Assembly: GCF_016583905.1 (NCBI RefSeq)
Contig: NZ_NRRY01000003.1
Location: 186,001-250,000 of the forward strand
Origin: Lamprobacter modestohalophilus
GTDB lineage: Bacteria; Pseudomonadota; Gammaproteobacteria; Chromatiales; Chromatiaceae
Direction: 5' to 3'
DNA length: 64,000 bases
A program made the translations under genes and the position numbers. Positions 23,507 through 35,218 of the stretch are shown here, piece by piece (position 1 is the stretch's first letter; each line of letters begins with the position of its first letter). Under the pieces are notes generated by a model. It was given only the letters and a program-made list of their open reading frames with translations, searched no databases and was not told where the DNA came from.

Positions 23507-25177
23507 TCAGGATAGATCGCTGCCGTCATTCGCGCTGGCGCCAGGAGCCGCGCCCCAAGCGCCGCCGCGGGGTCGGTAACGGTTTGGGATCAACACCGTC
23601 GGGCGCAGCTGACTGGGGTCTTTCTGGGGGAAGTCCAGCGTGTAATGCAGCCCACGACTCTCGCGTCGGCGCTGCGCGGATTGGACGATGAGATCGGCGA
23701 CATCGACCAGATTGCGTAGCTCGAGCAGGTCGGTCTTGACCCGGAAATGGCTGTAATGCTCGATGATCTCCTGGCGCAACAGGTCGACCCGGCGCTTGGC
23801 GCGCTGCAGGCGCTTGTTGGTGCGGACGATGCCGACATAGTCCCACATGAAGCGCCGCAGCTCTTCCCAGTTGTGCGAGATCACGACCTCTTCATCGGCT
23901 TGAGTGACGCGGCTTGCATCCCAAGCCGGCACCTCTGGTGGGGCGCTCCAGCCAGTCGCGAGCGCGGCGATGTCCTTGGCCGCTAGCTCGGCGAACACCA
24001 GGCACTCCAGCAGCGAGTTGCTAGCCATGCGATTGGCGCCGTGCAGGCCGGTGTAAGCCGTTTCGCCGATCGCATAGAGCCCCGGCAGATCGGTGCGGGC
24101 GCGCGCATCGACGAGCAGCCCGCCGCAGGTATAGTGGGCCGCCGGGACCACTGGGATCGGCTCGCGCGTGATGTCGATGCCGAGTTCGAGACAACGCGCA
24201 TGGATGGTTGGGAAATGCTCGGTGATGAAGTCGGCCGGGCGGTGCGAGATATCGAGATAGACAAACTTGCTGCCGGTGCGCTTGATCTCGTGGTCGATGG
24301 CGCGGGCGACGACGTCGCGCGGTGCCAGCTCAGCGCGCTCGTCGAAGCGCGGCATGAAGCGGTCACCATCGGGCAGCTTGAGCTTCGCACCTTCGCCGCG
24401 CAGCGCCTCGGTGACTAAGAATGACTTGGCCTTGGAGTGATACAGACAGGTCGGATGAAACTGCATGAACTCCATGTTCGCGACCCGGCAGCCGGCACGC
24501 CAGCCCATCGCGATGCCATCGCCGGTGGCGACGTCGGGGTTACTGGTGTAGACGTAGACCTTGCTTGCGCCGCCACTGGCGATGACCACGAATCTGGCCA
24601 GGAAGGTATTGACCTCGTCGGTCGTGTTGTCGAGCAGGTAGGCGCCGAGGCAGCGGTTCTCGCTGCCGCCAAGCTTGCGGTCGGTGATCAGATCGATCGC
24701 GGCGTGATGTTCGAACAGCTCGACGTTGCTGCGCGCGCGGACTAGGTCGGTGAGGGTGGTCTCGACGGCGCGGCCGGTGGCATCAGCGGCATGGATAACG
24801 CGGCGATGCGTATGGCCACCTTCGCGCGTGAGATGGTAGCCGCTGGAGCCGGTGCCGCTGTCATCGCGGGTGAATTGGACGCCAGCGTCGAGCAGCCAAT
24901 GGATATTACCGGGGCCGCGCTCGACGACGAGTCGCACGATGGATTCATCGCAAAGCCCGTCGCCGGCCTTCAGGGTATCCTGTACGTGGGCGTCGATGGT
25001 GTCAGTGGCGTTGAGCACTGCGGAAATGCCACCTTGGGCGTAGAGGGTGTTGCCTTCCTGGAGCTCACGCTTGGAGACCACGGCAACCGAGAGCGCTGGT
25101 GGCAGACGCAGCGCAAGGCTGAGACCTGCGGCACCGCTGCCGATGATCAGGACGTCATGGCGGTAAAGCTTGGGCAT
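23507..25177 (-). CDS. nadB: L-aspartate oxidase (NAD biosynthesis)
   Basis: 556 residues from the ATG at 25177 ([20 protein letters not shown]). It oxidises L-aspartate to iminoaspartate, the first step of de novo NAD synthesis. The FAD motif GSGAAG lies near residue 14. Later come the [15 protein letters not shown] catalytic region, [20 protein letters not shown] with the active-site H and Y, and the C-terminal helical domain. The frame is open back to 25294, but that leader is not conserved. It is divergent from algU, as in many gammaproteobacteria. Confidence 0.95.
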   Translation of the reverse strand: MPKLYRHDVLIIGSGAAGLSLALRLPPALSVAVVSKRELQEGNTLYAQGGISAVLNATDTIDAHVQDTLKAGDGLCDESIVRLVVERGPGNIHWLLDAGVQFTRDDSGTGSSGYHLTREGGHTHRRVIHAADATGRAVETTLTDLVRARSNVELFEHHAAIDLITDRKLGGSENRCLGAYLLDNTTDEVNTFLARFVVIASGGASKVYVYTSNPDVATGDGIAMGWRAGCRVANMEFMQFHPTCLYHSKAKSFLVTEALRGEGAKLKLPDGDRFMPRFDERAELAPRDVVARAIDHEIKRTGSKFVYLDISHRPADFITEHFPTIHARCLELGIDITREPIPVVPAAHYTCGGLLVDARARTDLPGLYAIGETAYTGLHGANRMASNSLLECLVFAELAAKDIAALATGWSAPPEVPAWDASRVTQADEEVVISHNWEELRRFMWDYVGIVRTNKRLQRAKRRVDLLRQEIIEHYSHFRVKTDLLELRNLVDVADLIVQSAQRRRESRGLHYTLDFPQKDPSQLRPTVLIPNRYRPRGGAWGAAPGASANDGSDLS

Positions 25178-25476
25178 GGTGTCTGGCTTCCTCGCGCGAG
25201 CAGAAACGGATAATGACGATTGGGTTGCAATCGGGGCCCGCAACAGAGTATGCCGCAGGTGAGCGGTTGCGTCGCCTGTAGGGCATAGGGTCAATGGCTT
25301 CGACCACAGAGCGGGGGATTCGTTGATGTCCGCGTCTTAGGTCTTGTCTATGGTCTTGTCTATGTCTAGATGTGGACAAAGATTAGACGATGTCGATGAA
25401 AATCGGCAAAAAATCGGGCAAACACGAAACTGAAGATTTGTGTTGCGATATATCAAGCTGCGACTTGGTCAGTAGA
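25178..25476. other. nadB-algU divergent intergenic region
   Basis: Noncoding. It contains an AT-richer block around 25375-25460. Apart from the sigma-E-type promoter just downstream, no riboswitch or repeat is recognised. Confidence 0.4.
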
Positions 25477-25504
25477 GAACTTTCATCGGAGGGGTGGTGT
25501 CAAT
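25477..25504 (+). promoter_or_regulatory. Candidate AlgU/sigma-E-type promoter
   Basis: GAACTT (25477-25482) and TCAAT (25500-25504) are 17 bp apart, close to the AlgU/RpoE consensus. This would make the operon self-activating, as known for this regulon. Confidence 0.5.
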
Positions 25505-25545
25505 GCGCCAGGTGAGCAGAAACCGACGGGCTCGGGAGCGACCCG

Positions 25546-26124
25546 GTGTCTGAGCGCGAGGTCGATCAAGCACTCGTCGAGCGGGCGCAGGCTGGAGATC
25601 GGCGCGCCTTCGATCTGCTGGTGCTGAAGTACCAACAGCGGATCGCCGCGCTCATCAGTCGCTACCTGCGCGATAGTGCCGAGGTCTTGGATGTGACCCA
25701 GGAGGCCTTCCTGAAGGCCTATCGAGCGCTGCCCGGCTTTCGCGGCGAGTCGGCTTTCTATACCTGGATCTACCGAATTGCGATCAATACGGTAAAGAAC
25801 TACATGGTCGCTCAGAGCCGGCGTCCGCCTGGCGATGATGTCGAGGCTGAAGTGGCCGAGCAGATGGACATGGGCGCAGCACTGCGCGACTGTGCCACCC
25901 CCGAGCGCGAGGCGCTCACCGACGAGATTGCGAACACGGTGCAGGATGCCTTGAACGCGCTGCCGGACGATCTTCGGGCTGCGATCATGTTCCGTGAGAT
26001 CGACGGGATGAGCTATGAGGAGATTGCAACCGCGATGGAGTGTCCAATCGGAACGGTGCGCTCACGGATCTTCCGTGCCCGTGAAGCGATCGACAAACGG
26101 CTCCGGCCGCTGCTCGAGGGTTGA
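25546..26124 (+). CDS. algU: ECF sigma factor AlgU/RpoE
   Basis: 192 residues starting at GTG 25546. Region 2 reads LVLKYQQRIAALISRYL and EAFLKAYRALPGFRGESAFY, followed by TWIYRIAINTVKNY. Region 4 reads LPDDLRAAIMFREIDGMSYE and then CPIGTVRSRIFRAREAI. It directs envelope-stress transcription. Its stop overlaps the extended frame of the anti-sigma gene, and the order algU-mucA-mucB-mucC-mucD matches Pseudomonas. Confidence 0.95.
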   Translation: MSEREVDQALVERAQAGDRRAFDLLVLKYQQRIAALISRYLRDSAEVLDVTQEAFLKAYRALPGFRGESAFYTWIYRIAINTVKNYMVAQSRRPPGDDVEAEVAEQMDMGAALRDCATPEREALTDEIANTVQDALNALPDDLRAAIMFREIDGMSYEEIATAMECPIGTVRSRIFRAREAIDKRLRPLLEG

Positions 26125-26189
26125 TCAGAGCAGTATCTGCCCGCGGGTCGAATCCGTATCATGAACGACTGACGAGTGAAGGCGACAGC

Positions 26190-26828
26190 ATGACCACATC
26201 CACTTCGGACCAACGGTACCTGGCAGCATTGATCGATGGAGAGCCTGGTCCCGGCGGATTCGAGGCGGCCATCGATGCCGTCGAGCGAGATGCGGCGCTG
26301 CGCGCCCGCTTTGAGCGCGGCATCCTCATCGGTCAGCTGTTGCGAGCAGAGCCTGCGATGCCTGCGGCGCGGGCCGTGAGCGCTGGCGTTGCGGCTGCAC
26401 TCGCCTCTGAGCCAGTGGTCATGCGGCCGAGCAAGCGTCAATCATCCGGTCAATCATCCGGTCGATCGTCGCCGATCAACCGCCCGGCTGTTGGGCTCGC
26501 GATCGCCGCTAGCCTGGTTGCCGTGGCTGTCATGGTCGGTCCGGGACTGATGACGGGCAGCGGCTTGGAGCCAAGTCTCGAGTCGTCGCCGATCGCACAG
26601 TCTGATCCAGCTGCGGTTCAAGCGTCTGCGGCGCTGAGCGAGTCCATGACGAGGCGCGAGTCCGTGGTGCCGAGTGAGCCCATGGTCGAGCGTTGGGCCT
26701 TGGATGAGCCCGTCGGCTCAACCGCTCTAGACGCCCTGCTGGTCGACCATCGCGAGCGTGCGTCAGCTTCCGGGCTGACCGGCTTTATCCCCTATGCTGC
26801 TGTGGTTGGTCCCAGTGGTGTTCGTTGA
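26190..26828 (+). CDS. mucA: Anti-sigma factor MucA/RseA
   Basis: 212 residues from the ATG at 26190. The N-terminal cytoplasmic sigma-binding part has YLAALIDGEPGPGGFEAAID and ARFERGILIGQLLR. A single membrane segment lies at about 96-116 (VGLAIAASLVAVAVMVGPGL), followed by a periplasmic tail. It holds AlgU at the membrane until proteolysis. A short SSGQSSGRSS repeat precedes the membrane segment. The periplasmic half is poorly conserved, as usual. Confidence 0.9.
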   Translation: MTTSTSDQRYLAALIDGEPGPGGFEAAIDAVERDAALRARFERGILIGQLLRAEPAMPAARAVSAGVAAALASEPVVMRPSKRQSSGQSSGRSSPINRPAVGLAIAASLVAVAVMVGPGLMTGSGLEPSLESSPIAQSDPAAVQASAALSESMTRRESVVPSEPMVERWALDEPVGSTALDALLVDHRERASASGLTGFIPYAAVVGPSGVR

Positions 26829-26832
26829 TGCA

Positions 26833-27915
26833 ATGTCGCTGCACAGGCTGCCGCGTCGGATGAAACAGGTCGCTGCGCTCGGCGGTAGCTCGTTGCTTGC
26901 TTTGCCGCTTGCTTTACTGCCTGCTTTACTGCTTGCTTTACCACTTGGCTTGCTGCTGCCCTGGGTCAGCGCGGCGAGCGACGCCGGGCCGACTCCAGAC
27001 GCCGAGCCGGCTCCGATCGCCTTGCTTGGGCAGATGTCCAAGGCCCTCTCCGAGCTCGAATACGAGGGCACCCTGGTCTATCTCAACGGTCATGAGCTCT
27101 CGACGCTGCGGATTGCGCACCGGATCAACGGCGGCCAAGCACATGAGAGCCTGCTAGCGCTCAGCGGGCCGGTGCGTGCCGTTGCTCGCAGCCGACAGAC
27201 CGTGACCTGCGTGTTGCCCGATGCGCGTGCAATCTCGGTGCCGCGGCATTCGGCCCACGCCGCGACCTTGCACTCCGGTACGCTCGATGCGGAGCGATTG
27301 CGCCCACACTACTTGATCCATCGTCTTGGCCGGTCGCGGGTGGCCGGGCGCGATACCCTGGTCGTGGGCATCATCCCAAAGGATGACCTGCGCTATGGTT
27401 ACCGGTTCTTCGTTGATGAGGACACCGGGTTGCCGCTGAAGACCGACCTGATGGACAGCTCAGCAACGCCGATCGAGCAGGTCATGTTCACCGAGATCGA
27501 GTTCCTGGGCCGAGCGTCCGCTGACGCGATGGCCGCAAACCCGGCCCCACTGCAGCCGCTTGGTGCCGCGGTTTCGGTCACGTCGGGTCTGGCGCACTCG
27601 GCGTCGGCTGCAGCGCCGGTCGATGTGGCGCCTTGGTCGTTTGCTGAGTTGCCGGCGGGCTATGCAGTGGTGGCCGGTGATCCCCCGGCAATCGACACCG
27701 AAGGGCAGCGCCGCTGGTTCATGGTGAGCGATGGCCTCTCTGTGGTTTCGGTCTATATCGAGCCTGATCAGGGATACGGCCTCGCTGGCCATAAGCGCGT
27801 CGGCGCGATGAATGCCGCTGGACGCTCACTCAATGGATATCAGATCACCGCAGTTGGCGAAGCGCCGCTGCAGACAGTACAGGCCATCGCTGCTGCGGTG
27901 AGGACTCAACCATGA
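26833..27915 (+). CDS. mucB: Periplasmic regulator MucB/RseB
   Basis: About 360 residues. The signal peptide is unusually Leu/Ala/Pro-rich and internally repetitive (LALPLALLPALLLALPLGL). The mature protein shows the RseB fold: ALSELEYEGTLVYLNGHELS, YLIHRLGRSRVAGRD and YGYRFFVDEDTGLPLKTDLM, then the C-terminal domain PAGYAVVAG to VSVYIEPDQG. It protects MucA from cleavage and senses lipid or LPS signals. The start at 26833 overlaps nothing and follows the mucA stop by 4 bp; an ATG at 26860 is an alternative. The stop overlaps mucC (ATGA). Confidence 0.92.
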   Translation: MSLHRLPRRMKQVAALGGSSLLALPLALLPALLLALPLGLLLPWVSAASDAGPTPDAEPAPIALLGQMSKALSELEYEGTLVYLNGHELSTLRIAHRINGGQAHESLLALSGPVRAVARSRQTVTCVLPDARAISVPRHSAHAATLHSGTLDAERLRPHYLIHRLGRSRVAGRDTLVVGIIPKDDLRYGYRFFVDEDTGLPLKTDLMDSSATPIEQVMFTEIEFLGRASADAMAANPAPLQPLGAAVSVTSGLAHSASAAAPVDVAPWSFAELPAGYAVVAGDPPAIDTEGQRRWFMVSDGLSVVSVYIEPDQGYGLAGHKRVGAMNAAGRSLNGYQITAVGEAPLQTVQAIAAAVRTQP

Positions 27916-28388
27916 TTGAAGAACAGGGTATCGTCGTCGCGATCGAGGCTGGGATCGCCGAGGTGGAGATCGTTCGCCGTTCGACCTGCGGCGCTTGTAG
28001 CGCGCGTTCCGGCTGCGGTGTGTCGCTCCTGGACCGGGTGCTCGGCCGCCGGCCGCAGCGCCTGCTGTTGGCTGACAAGCTCAAGGTCCGCCCAGGCGAT
28101 GAGGTGATCGTCGGCATCCCCGAGGGGGCTTTGCTGAAGGCTGCGGTCGTTGCCTACATGGTCCCGCTGTTCGGCCTCTTGGCTGGCGCGATCCTTGGCG
28201 ATTTACCGCGGCTGGACGGTGCCATGGATCAGGGGCTGCCGTTATTGGCCGGTGCGCTCGGATTTGGCGCCGGGCTTCTTGTGACCCATCTCTACAGTCG
28301 CCGGCTGGCGGTCGATCCGCGCTGGCGGGCCGTGCTGCTGCGTCGCACAACCCATAGCCTCAGCGTCGGCCTCCCCAGCACGCGCTGA
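27912..28388 (+). CDS. mucC: SoxR-reducing/RseC-MucC family membrane protein
   Basis: 158 residues. The N-terminal Fe-S type cysteine motif CGACSARSGCG lies at about residues 30-40, followed by two membrane segments (about 77-95 and 109-128) in the order seen in RseC/MucC. It is translationally coupled to mucB by ATGA. The exact role is unsettled: envelope-stress modulation or an electron-transfer subunit. Confidence 0.9.
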   Translation: MIEEQGIVVAIEAGIAEVEIVRRSTCGACSARSGCGVSLLDRVLGRRPQRLLLADKLKVRPGDEVIVGIPEGALLKAAVVAYMVPLFGLLAGAILGDLPRLDGAMDQGLPLLAGALGFGAGLLVTHLYSRRLAVDPRWRAVLLRRTTHSLSVGLPSTR

Positions 28389-28523
28389 CCGGTTCTCCCG
28401 TCGGTCGGTTCAAGATCGTGTCACAGTGCAGTCGACGCGGTCAGCTTCTGTTATCGTTACCGGTTGTCGCTGCCGGCCCCTGCCGGTTTCGGGTGCGTTC
28501 GTCACCATTAGCTCGGGATATTC

Positions 28524-29990
28524 ATGCGTCATCGGTATCAGCCTCTGCTCGTTTTCATCGCGGTCGGTCTGTTTGGGCTGGCGCAGATGGCGTCCAGCCT
28601 TGCGGCGAGTCCTTCGGCGGCTGATTCGACAGGCTCTGGCATTGTTGCCGCGCTGCCGAACTTCATTCCGCTGGTCAAGCGCTATGGTCCGTCGGTGGTC
28701 AATATCAGCAGCAAGCAGGGCTACGGTTCGGGGCCGCAGCAGTTCGAGCCCCAGGAGGGCTTGCCGGAAGATAGCCCGCTCTATGACTTCTTTCGCCGCT
28801 TCTTCGATGAGGATGGGTCCTTACCGGACGAGGGCGATCAAGGTCGCTCACTGGGCTCGGGCTTCATCCTCAGCCCGGACGGCTATATCCTGACCAATGC
28901 CCATGTGGTCGAGGCCGCTGACGAGATCATTGTGCGCATGAGCGATCGGCGCGAGTTTGTCGCACAGGCAATTGGTGCCGACGAGCGCAGCGACATCGCA
29001 CTTTTGAAGATCGACGCCACTGACCTGCCGGCGGTAGAGCTTGGGCTCTCGAAGACGGTCGAGGTCGGCGAATGGGTGCTTGCGATTGGCTCGCCGTTTG
29101 GCTTTGAGCACTCGGCGACGGCCGGCATCGTCAGCGCCAAGGGGCGCTCGCTGCCGTCCGAGAACTATGTGCCCTTTATCCAGACCGATGTGGCGATCAA
29201 CCCCGGCAATTCGGGCGGTCCGCTGTTCGATCTCGAGGGGCGTGTGGTCGGTGTCAACTCTCAGATCTATAGCCGCACCGGCGGCTTTATGGGGCTCTCG
29301 TTCGCGATCCCGATCGATGTTGCGATCGATGTCGTCGACCAGCTCAAGGACAAAGGCCGGGTCAGTCGCGGTTGGCTCGGGGTCTTGATCCAAGACGTCA
29401 CGCGGGATCTCGCCGAGCCCTTTGGTCTGCCGCATCCGGTCGGCGCCCTCGTCTCACAGGTGTTGCCGGACAGTCCGGCGGAGAAGGCCGGGCTGCGCGC
29501 CGGGGATATCATCTTGACCTTCGATGGGCTCGACGTTCCGACCTCGAGCAGCCTGCCGCCGCTGGTTGGCGTGACTAAGGTCGACGTCACGGTCCAGGTC
29601 GAGTTGTTGCGCAATGGCGAGCGTCGCGAGTTGGCCGTGACCCTGGCCGAACTGCCAGAGGACGAGACGGCATTGATCCCGCAGGGTCACCCGGCCGCGC
29701 CGGTGGCGAACCGCTTGGGCCTGGTGATGAAGGAGGTGCCAGAGGATCAGCGCGAGTTGCTCGGGCTGGAGCATGCAGGCGTGCTGGTGGACCGCGTCGA
29801 GACTGGCCCCGCTGAGCGTGCGGGTTTGCGTGCGGGTGATCTGATCCTGAGCTTCAGCAACGCGCAGGTGCAAGGCTTGGCGCATTTTGATCGGCTGGTT
29901 GAGGCTGCCCCAGCTGGCGAGTCGGTCGCGGTGCTGGTCCAGCGCGGCGATGGGCGCATGTTCTACGCCATCCGGCTGCCACCGGAGTAG
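28524..29990 (+). CDS. mucD: Periplasmic serine protease MucD (DegP/HtrA)
   Basis: 488 residues with a signal peptide (about 1-30). The catalytic triad is visible: His in ILTNAHVVEAADEI, Asp in RSDIALLKIDA and Ser in INPGNSGGPLFDLEG. Two PDZ domains follow (GALVSQVLPDSPAEKAGLRA and GVLVDRVETGPAERAGLRA). It degrades misfolded envelope proteins and closes the alg/muc operon. It starts 135 bp after mucC, so it may also have its own promoter. Confidence 0.95.
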   Translation: MRHRYQPLLVFIAVGLFGLAQMASSLAASPSAADSTGSGIVAALPNFIPLVKRYGPSVVNISSKQGYGSGPQQFEPQEGLPEDSPLYDFFRRFFDEDGSLPDEGDQGRSLGSGFILSPDGYILTNAHVVEAADEIIVRMSDRREFVAQAIGADERSDIALLKIDATDLPAVELGLSKTVEVGEWVLAIGSPFGFEHSATAGIVSAKGRSLPSENYVPFIQTDVAINPGNSGGPLFDLEGRVVGVNSQIYSRTGGFMGLSFAIPIDVAIDVVDQLKDKGRVSRGWLGVLIQDVTRDLAEPFGLPHPVGALVSQVLPDSPAEKAGLRAGDIILTFDGLDVPTSSSLPPLVGVTKVDVTVQVELLRNGERRELAVTLAELPEDETALIPQGHPAAPVANRLGLVMKEVPEDQRELLGLEHAGVLVDRVETGPAERAGLRAGDLILSFSNAQVQGLAHFDRLVEAAPAGESVAVLVQRGDGRMFYAIRLPPE

Positions 29991-30124
29991 GTGCGCGTTG
30001 CGCAGCGTTTCTATCTGTCTGATCTGCCTCTGAGCGTTCCCTGAACCCTATTCAGATCTCTTTTCCGGCTCTTTCTGAACTCTCAACTTAACGCTCAAAT
30101 ACTCTTCAAGGATTTCGCCTGCCG

Positions 30125-31930
<1,806 letters not shown>

Positions 31931-32030
31931 CGGTTTTTCCGCGCTATCACATTTTTCCTACCGCCACTGATCGCCGCTGAGTGCTCGGCGTTCGGATCGT
32001 CGTCATAGGATCAGGAGACGCACCCGCGCC

Positions 32031-32882
32031 ATGAGCTTCGATTTTCCGACCTTCCTTGTTGCGGCCACCTTCCTCACCGGGGGTATCTGGCTGCTCGACG
32101 CGCTGTTTTGGGCGCCTAAGCGCCGCCGCTTGGCGGCTGCGACCGCGAGCGCCTTGGCCGGAGGCGATCAGGGCACGGTGACTGGATACAAGGAGCCAGT
32201 GCTGGTCGAGTACGCACGTTCGTTTTTCCCGGTGATCCTGGTCGTACTGCTGCTGCGCTCGTTCGTGGTCGAGCCGTTTCGCATCCCATCTGGCTCAATG
32301 ATGCCGACCCTTTTGGTCGGTGATTTCATCTTGGTCAATAAGTTCTCGTATGGGCTGCGCCTGCCAGTGCTGAATACCAAATTTGTTGAGCTCGGAGCGC
32401 CCGAGCGTGGCGACGTGATGGTGTTTCGCTTCCCGCGCGATGAATCGGTGGATTACATCAAGCGCGTCATCGCCCTGCCTGGCGACCAAGTCTACTATCG
32501 CGACAAGACGATCTACGTGAATGGGGAGCCGCTGGGGCAGGTTCCACTTGGGGATTACATCGACGACAATGGCCAGCCGACCGGTCTTATTGAGGCGGTG
32601 GAGGCGGTTGGCGATGAGCGTGAGCATGAGATCCTGATCAATCCACGCACAGGGGATTTCCCGCGCTCCTGCGGTGTCTTGGCGCGCGGCCCGGTGACGG
32701 TGCCAGAGGGGATGTACTTCGTCATGGGCGACAATCGCGACAACAGCAATGACGGCCGCTGCTGGGGTTTCGTGCCTGAGGAAAACCTGGTCGGCAAGGC
32801 GTTCGCGATCTGGATGAGCTGGGACGGCAACCGTGATGGCTTTCCGATTGCCTTCGGCCGCATTGGCAATGTTATCCATTGA
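32031..32882 (+). CDS. lepB: Signal peptidase I
   Basis: 283 residues. Membrane anchors lie at about 5-25 and 60-78. The nucleophile Ser is in IPSGSMMPTLLVGDFILVN and the general-base Lys in DYIKRVIALPGD. The box E motif MGDNRDNSNDGRCWGFVP is present. It cleaves Sec/Tat leader peptides at the periplasmic face. The gene follows lepA as in most proteobacteria. Confidence 0.97.
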   Translation: MSFDFPTFLVAATFLTGGIWLLDALFWAPKRRRLAAATASALAGGDQGTVTGYKEPVLVEYARSFFPVILVVLLLRSFVVEPFRIPSGSMMPTLLVGDFILVNKFSYGLRLPVLNTKFVELGAPERGDVMVFRFPRDESVDYIKRVIALPGDQVYYRDKTIYVNGEPLGQVPLGDYIDDNGQPTGLIEAVEAVGDEREHEILINPRTGDFPRSCGVLARGPVTVPEGMYFVMGDNRDNSNDGRCWGFVPEENLVGKAFAIWMSWDGNRDGFPIAFGRIGNVIH

Positions 32883-32902
32883 GTGCCTGCGTGAATCGAC
32901 CC

Positions 32903-33403
32903 ATGATGCCCAAGTCTCCCCAGTCTCCCCAGTCTCCCCAGTCTCCCCAGTCTCCCCAGTCTCAGAGAGAGCCCAAGTACGGCTGGACCGCTCAGCGGTT
33001 GGTGAGTCCGCGCCGTGGCGACAGGCATGCCAGGCTGCTCGGCCCTCAGCGTGGCTTCGGGCTGGGCAAGGTGCTGGTCGTGTTGCTCTTAGTGGTGTTT
33101 TTCGTGAGCCTTGGGATCAAGATGGCACCGTCTTACCTGACCTATTATCAGGTGCGTAACATCATGGAGAGGGTGGTTGAGCGGCCAGAGCTGGCCGGTG
33201 CCGGATCGCGAGCGGTCCTTGCCGCTGTTACCCGACAGCTCGGTATCGATGCCGTGAGTTCGGTCGACGCAAAGGACTTTCATCTGTCGCGAGAGGATGA
33301 AGACACCCTGCTGAACTTGGATTATCAGGTGCAGCAGCATGTCGGCTTGAATGTGGATGTGCTCATGCACTTCGAGCACTCGGTCGCCCTGCCGCGGCCA
33401 TGA
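32903..33403 (+). CDS. DUF4845 membrane protein with an SPQ repeat
   Basis: About 166 residues from ATG 32903. The N-terminus carries five perfect 9-bp repeats (32915-32959) giving Ser-Pro-Gln five times. Then comes QRGFGLGKVLVVLLLVVFFV (one membrane segment) and a DUF4845-type periplasmic domain (KMAPSYLTYYQVRNIMERVV; LDYQVQQHVGLNVDVLMHFE). The family always sits between lepB and rnc and has no known function. The stop overlaps rnc (ATGA). Confidence 0.88.
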   Translation: MMPKSPQSPQSPQSPQSPQSQREPKYGWTAQRLVSPRRGDRHARLLGPQRGFGLGKVLVVLLLVVFFVSLGIKMAPSYLTYYQVRNIMERVVERPELAGAGSRAVLAAVTRQLGIDAVSSVDAKDFHLSREDEDTLLNLDYQVQQHVGLNVDVLMHFEHSVALPRP

Positions 33404-34083
33404 CGACCGACCCAATGCGCTTGGCGACCTCGCTGATCGGGCAGCCGCCAAGATCGCTCGCCCTGATCGAGCAGGCCCTCACCCACCGCAGCGCCGGTCC
33501 GATCAACAACGAGCGGCTGGAGTTTTTGGGTGATGCGCTGCTCGGATTCGTCATTGCCGAGGTGCTGCTGCAGCGCTTTCCTGATGCCAGCGAGGGGGAC
33601 CTGACGCGGCGGCGGGCGACCCTGGTCAACCGCGAGGCATTGGCGAAGATTGCGCGCTCGCTGAGTCTGGGCGACTACTTGCGGCTCGATTCAGGCGCTC
33701 TGCGCTCAGGTGGCCATGCGCGCGACTCGGTGCTCTCCGACGCGCTCGAGGCCCTGATCGGCGCGATCTATCTGGATCAGGGCTTCACCGGCGCCAAGCA
33801 GATGATCCTCCGCGTCTTCGCCGAGGCCTTGGCGGATGTCGCCAACCAGGATGCGCGCAAGGACCCGAAGACGCGTTTGCAGGAATGGCTCCAGGCGCGC
33901 CGCCTGGCCTTGCCCGAATACGAGGTGACCGCGGTGACCGGTGAGCAGCATGCGCAGCGCTTTCAGGTACGCTGTCGGCTGCCTGCCGACGGCCGCGAAT
34001 GTCTGGGTGACGGTTCCAGCCGGCGCCGTGCCGAGCAGCAGTCTGCCGAGACCATGCTCAGCCTTCTGAGCGAGGAAGATTGA
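33400..34083 (+). CDS. rnc: Ribonuclease III
   Basis: 227 residues. The signature NNERLEFLGDALLGFVIAEV contains the metal-binding acidic residues, and DALEALIGAIYLDQG the second site. A C-terminal double-stranded RNA-binding domain starts at KDPKTRLQEWLQ. It processes rRNA and regulatory RNAs. It is coupled to the DUF4845 gene and followed after 4 bp by era. Confidence 0.96.
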   Translation: MTTDPMRLATSLIGQPPRSLALIEQALTHRSAGPINNERLEFLGDALLGFVIAEVLLQRFPDASEGDLTRRRATLVNREALAKIARSLSLGDYLRLDSGALRSGGHARDSVLSDALEALIGAIYLDQGFTGAKQMILRVFAEALADVANQDARKDPKTRLQEWLQARRLALPEYEVTAVTGEQHAQRFQVRCRLPADGRECLGDGSSRRRAEQQSAETMLSLLSEED

Positions 34084-34087
34084 GCGT

Positions 34088-35122
34088 ATGAGTCAGTCCA
34101 ACAGTCAGTCCAACGACGAACACCCGGAACTCGCTGAGGCCGCTGATCAGTCTGTCGATCGCTCTGCGACCACTGCAGCCTCTGCAACCACTGCAGCGAG
34201 CACCGGCTCGAGCCGTTGTGGCTACGTTGCGATCTTCGGGCGACCGAACGTGGGTAAGTCGACGCTGCTGAACCGGTTGCTGGGGCAGAAGCTCGCGATC
34301 ACCTCGCACAAACCGCAGACCACACGCCACACCATCCTTGGCGTGTCGACCTTGGACGCTGGTCAGATCCTGTATGTGGATACCCCAGGCCTGCATCAGC
34401 GAGGCGGCAATGCCCTGAACCGTTACCTGAACCGCGCGGCGCGATCGATCCTCACCGATGTCGATCTGGTGCTGTTCGTGATCGAGGCGCTGCAGTTCGG
34501 TGATGAGGATGCGCTGGCGCTGGCCGAGATCGCCAAAGCGGGCACGCCCGCCATCGTGGCCGTGAACAAGACCGATCGCATTGCGGATAAGGCGCGCCTG
34601 CTGCCGTTTCTGCAGTCCTTGTCGGAGCGGCATGCGTTTGTTTCGATGGTGCCGGTCTCGGCGACTAAGGGTGATCAGATCAAGCGCCTGGAGGCCGAGG
34701 TGCTCGCGGCACTGCCCGAAGGCGAGCACCTGTTTCCGGACGATCAGCTCACCGATCGCTCCGAGCGCTTCTTGGCGGCCGAGCTCTTGCGCGAGCAGCT
34801 GATGCAGCGCTACGGCCAGGAGCTGCCGTATCGGACGACGGTTGAGATCGAGTCCTTTACCTTGGAAACACCGAGCCGGAAGCGGCAAGCCGAGGGGCCG
34901 CGCGCGCGCATCCATGCCTTGATCTGGGTCGAGCGTGAGAGCCAGAAGGCGATCATCATCGGCCGCCGCGGCGAGGCGTTGAAGGCCGCGGCATCGCAGG
35001 CACGCCTGGAGATGCAGAAGCTGTTTGGTCGGCCTGTCCATCTCGAGGTCTGGGTCAAGGTCAAGGATAGCTGGAGCAGTGACGAGGCGGCGCTCGCGAG
35101 CCTTGGCTACGGCGAGTACTGA
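34088..35122 (+). CDS. era: GTPase Era with an extended N-terminus
   Basis: 344 residues, about 40 longer than usual. The G1 motif FGRPNVGKSTLLN begins near residue 48, then the VDTPGLHQRG and NKTDR motifs and a C-terminal KH domain (AIIIGRRGEALKAAASQA). The extra head (SQSNSQSNDEHPE and a repeated ATTAAS stretch) is low in complexity and built from short duplications. Era acts in 16S rRNA maturation and 30S assembly. Confidence 0.96.
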   Translation: MSQSNSQSNDEHPELAEAADQSVDRSATTAASATTAASTGSSRCGYVAIFGRPNVGKSTLLNRLLGQKLAITSHKPQTTRHTILGVSTLDAGQILYVDTPGLHQRGGNALNRYLNRAARSILTDVDLVLFVIEALQFGDEDALALAEIAKAGTPAIVAVNKTDRIADKARLLPFLQSLSERHAFVSMVPVSATKGDQIKRLEAEVLAALPEGEHLFPDDQLTDRSERFLAAELLREQLMQRYGQELPYRTTVEIESFTLETPSRKRQAEGPRARIHALIWVERESQKAIIIGRRGEALKAAASQARLEMQKLFGRPVHLEVWVKVKDSWSSDEAALASLGYGEY

Positions 35123-35218
35123 GCACGGCGATTGTCCATGACCGCCAGTGATGAGCGGTTTGATCACTCCTGATGAGCGCTTTCACTCCAGGGCCGAAAG
35201 GCTTGCGCAGGCATCTTG

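Noticed and set aside
34058-35167. 369-codon open frame antisense to era
   Set aside because: Same reason: it mirrors era, with no family features or ribosome site.
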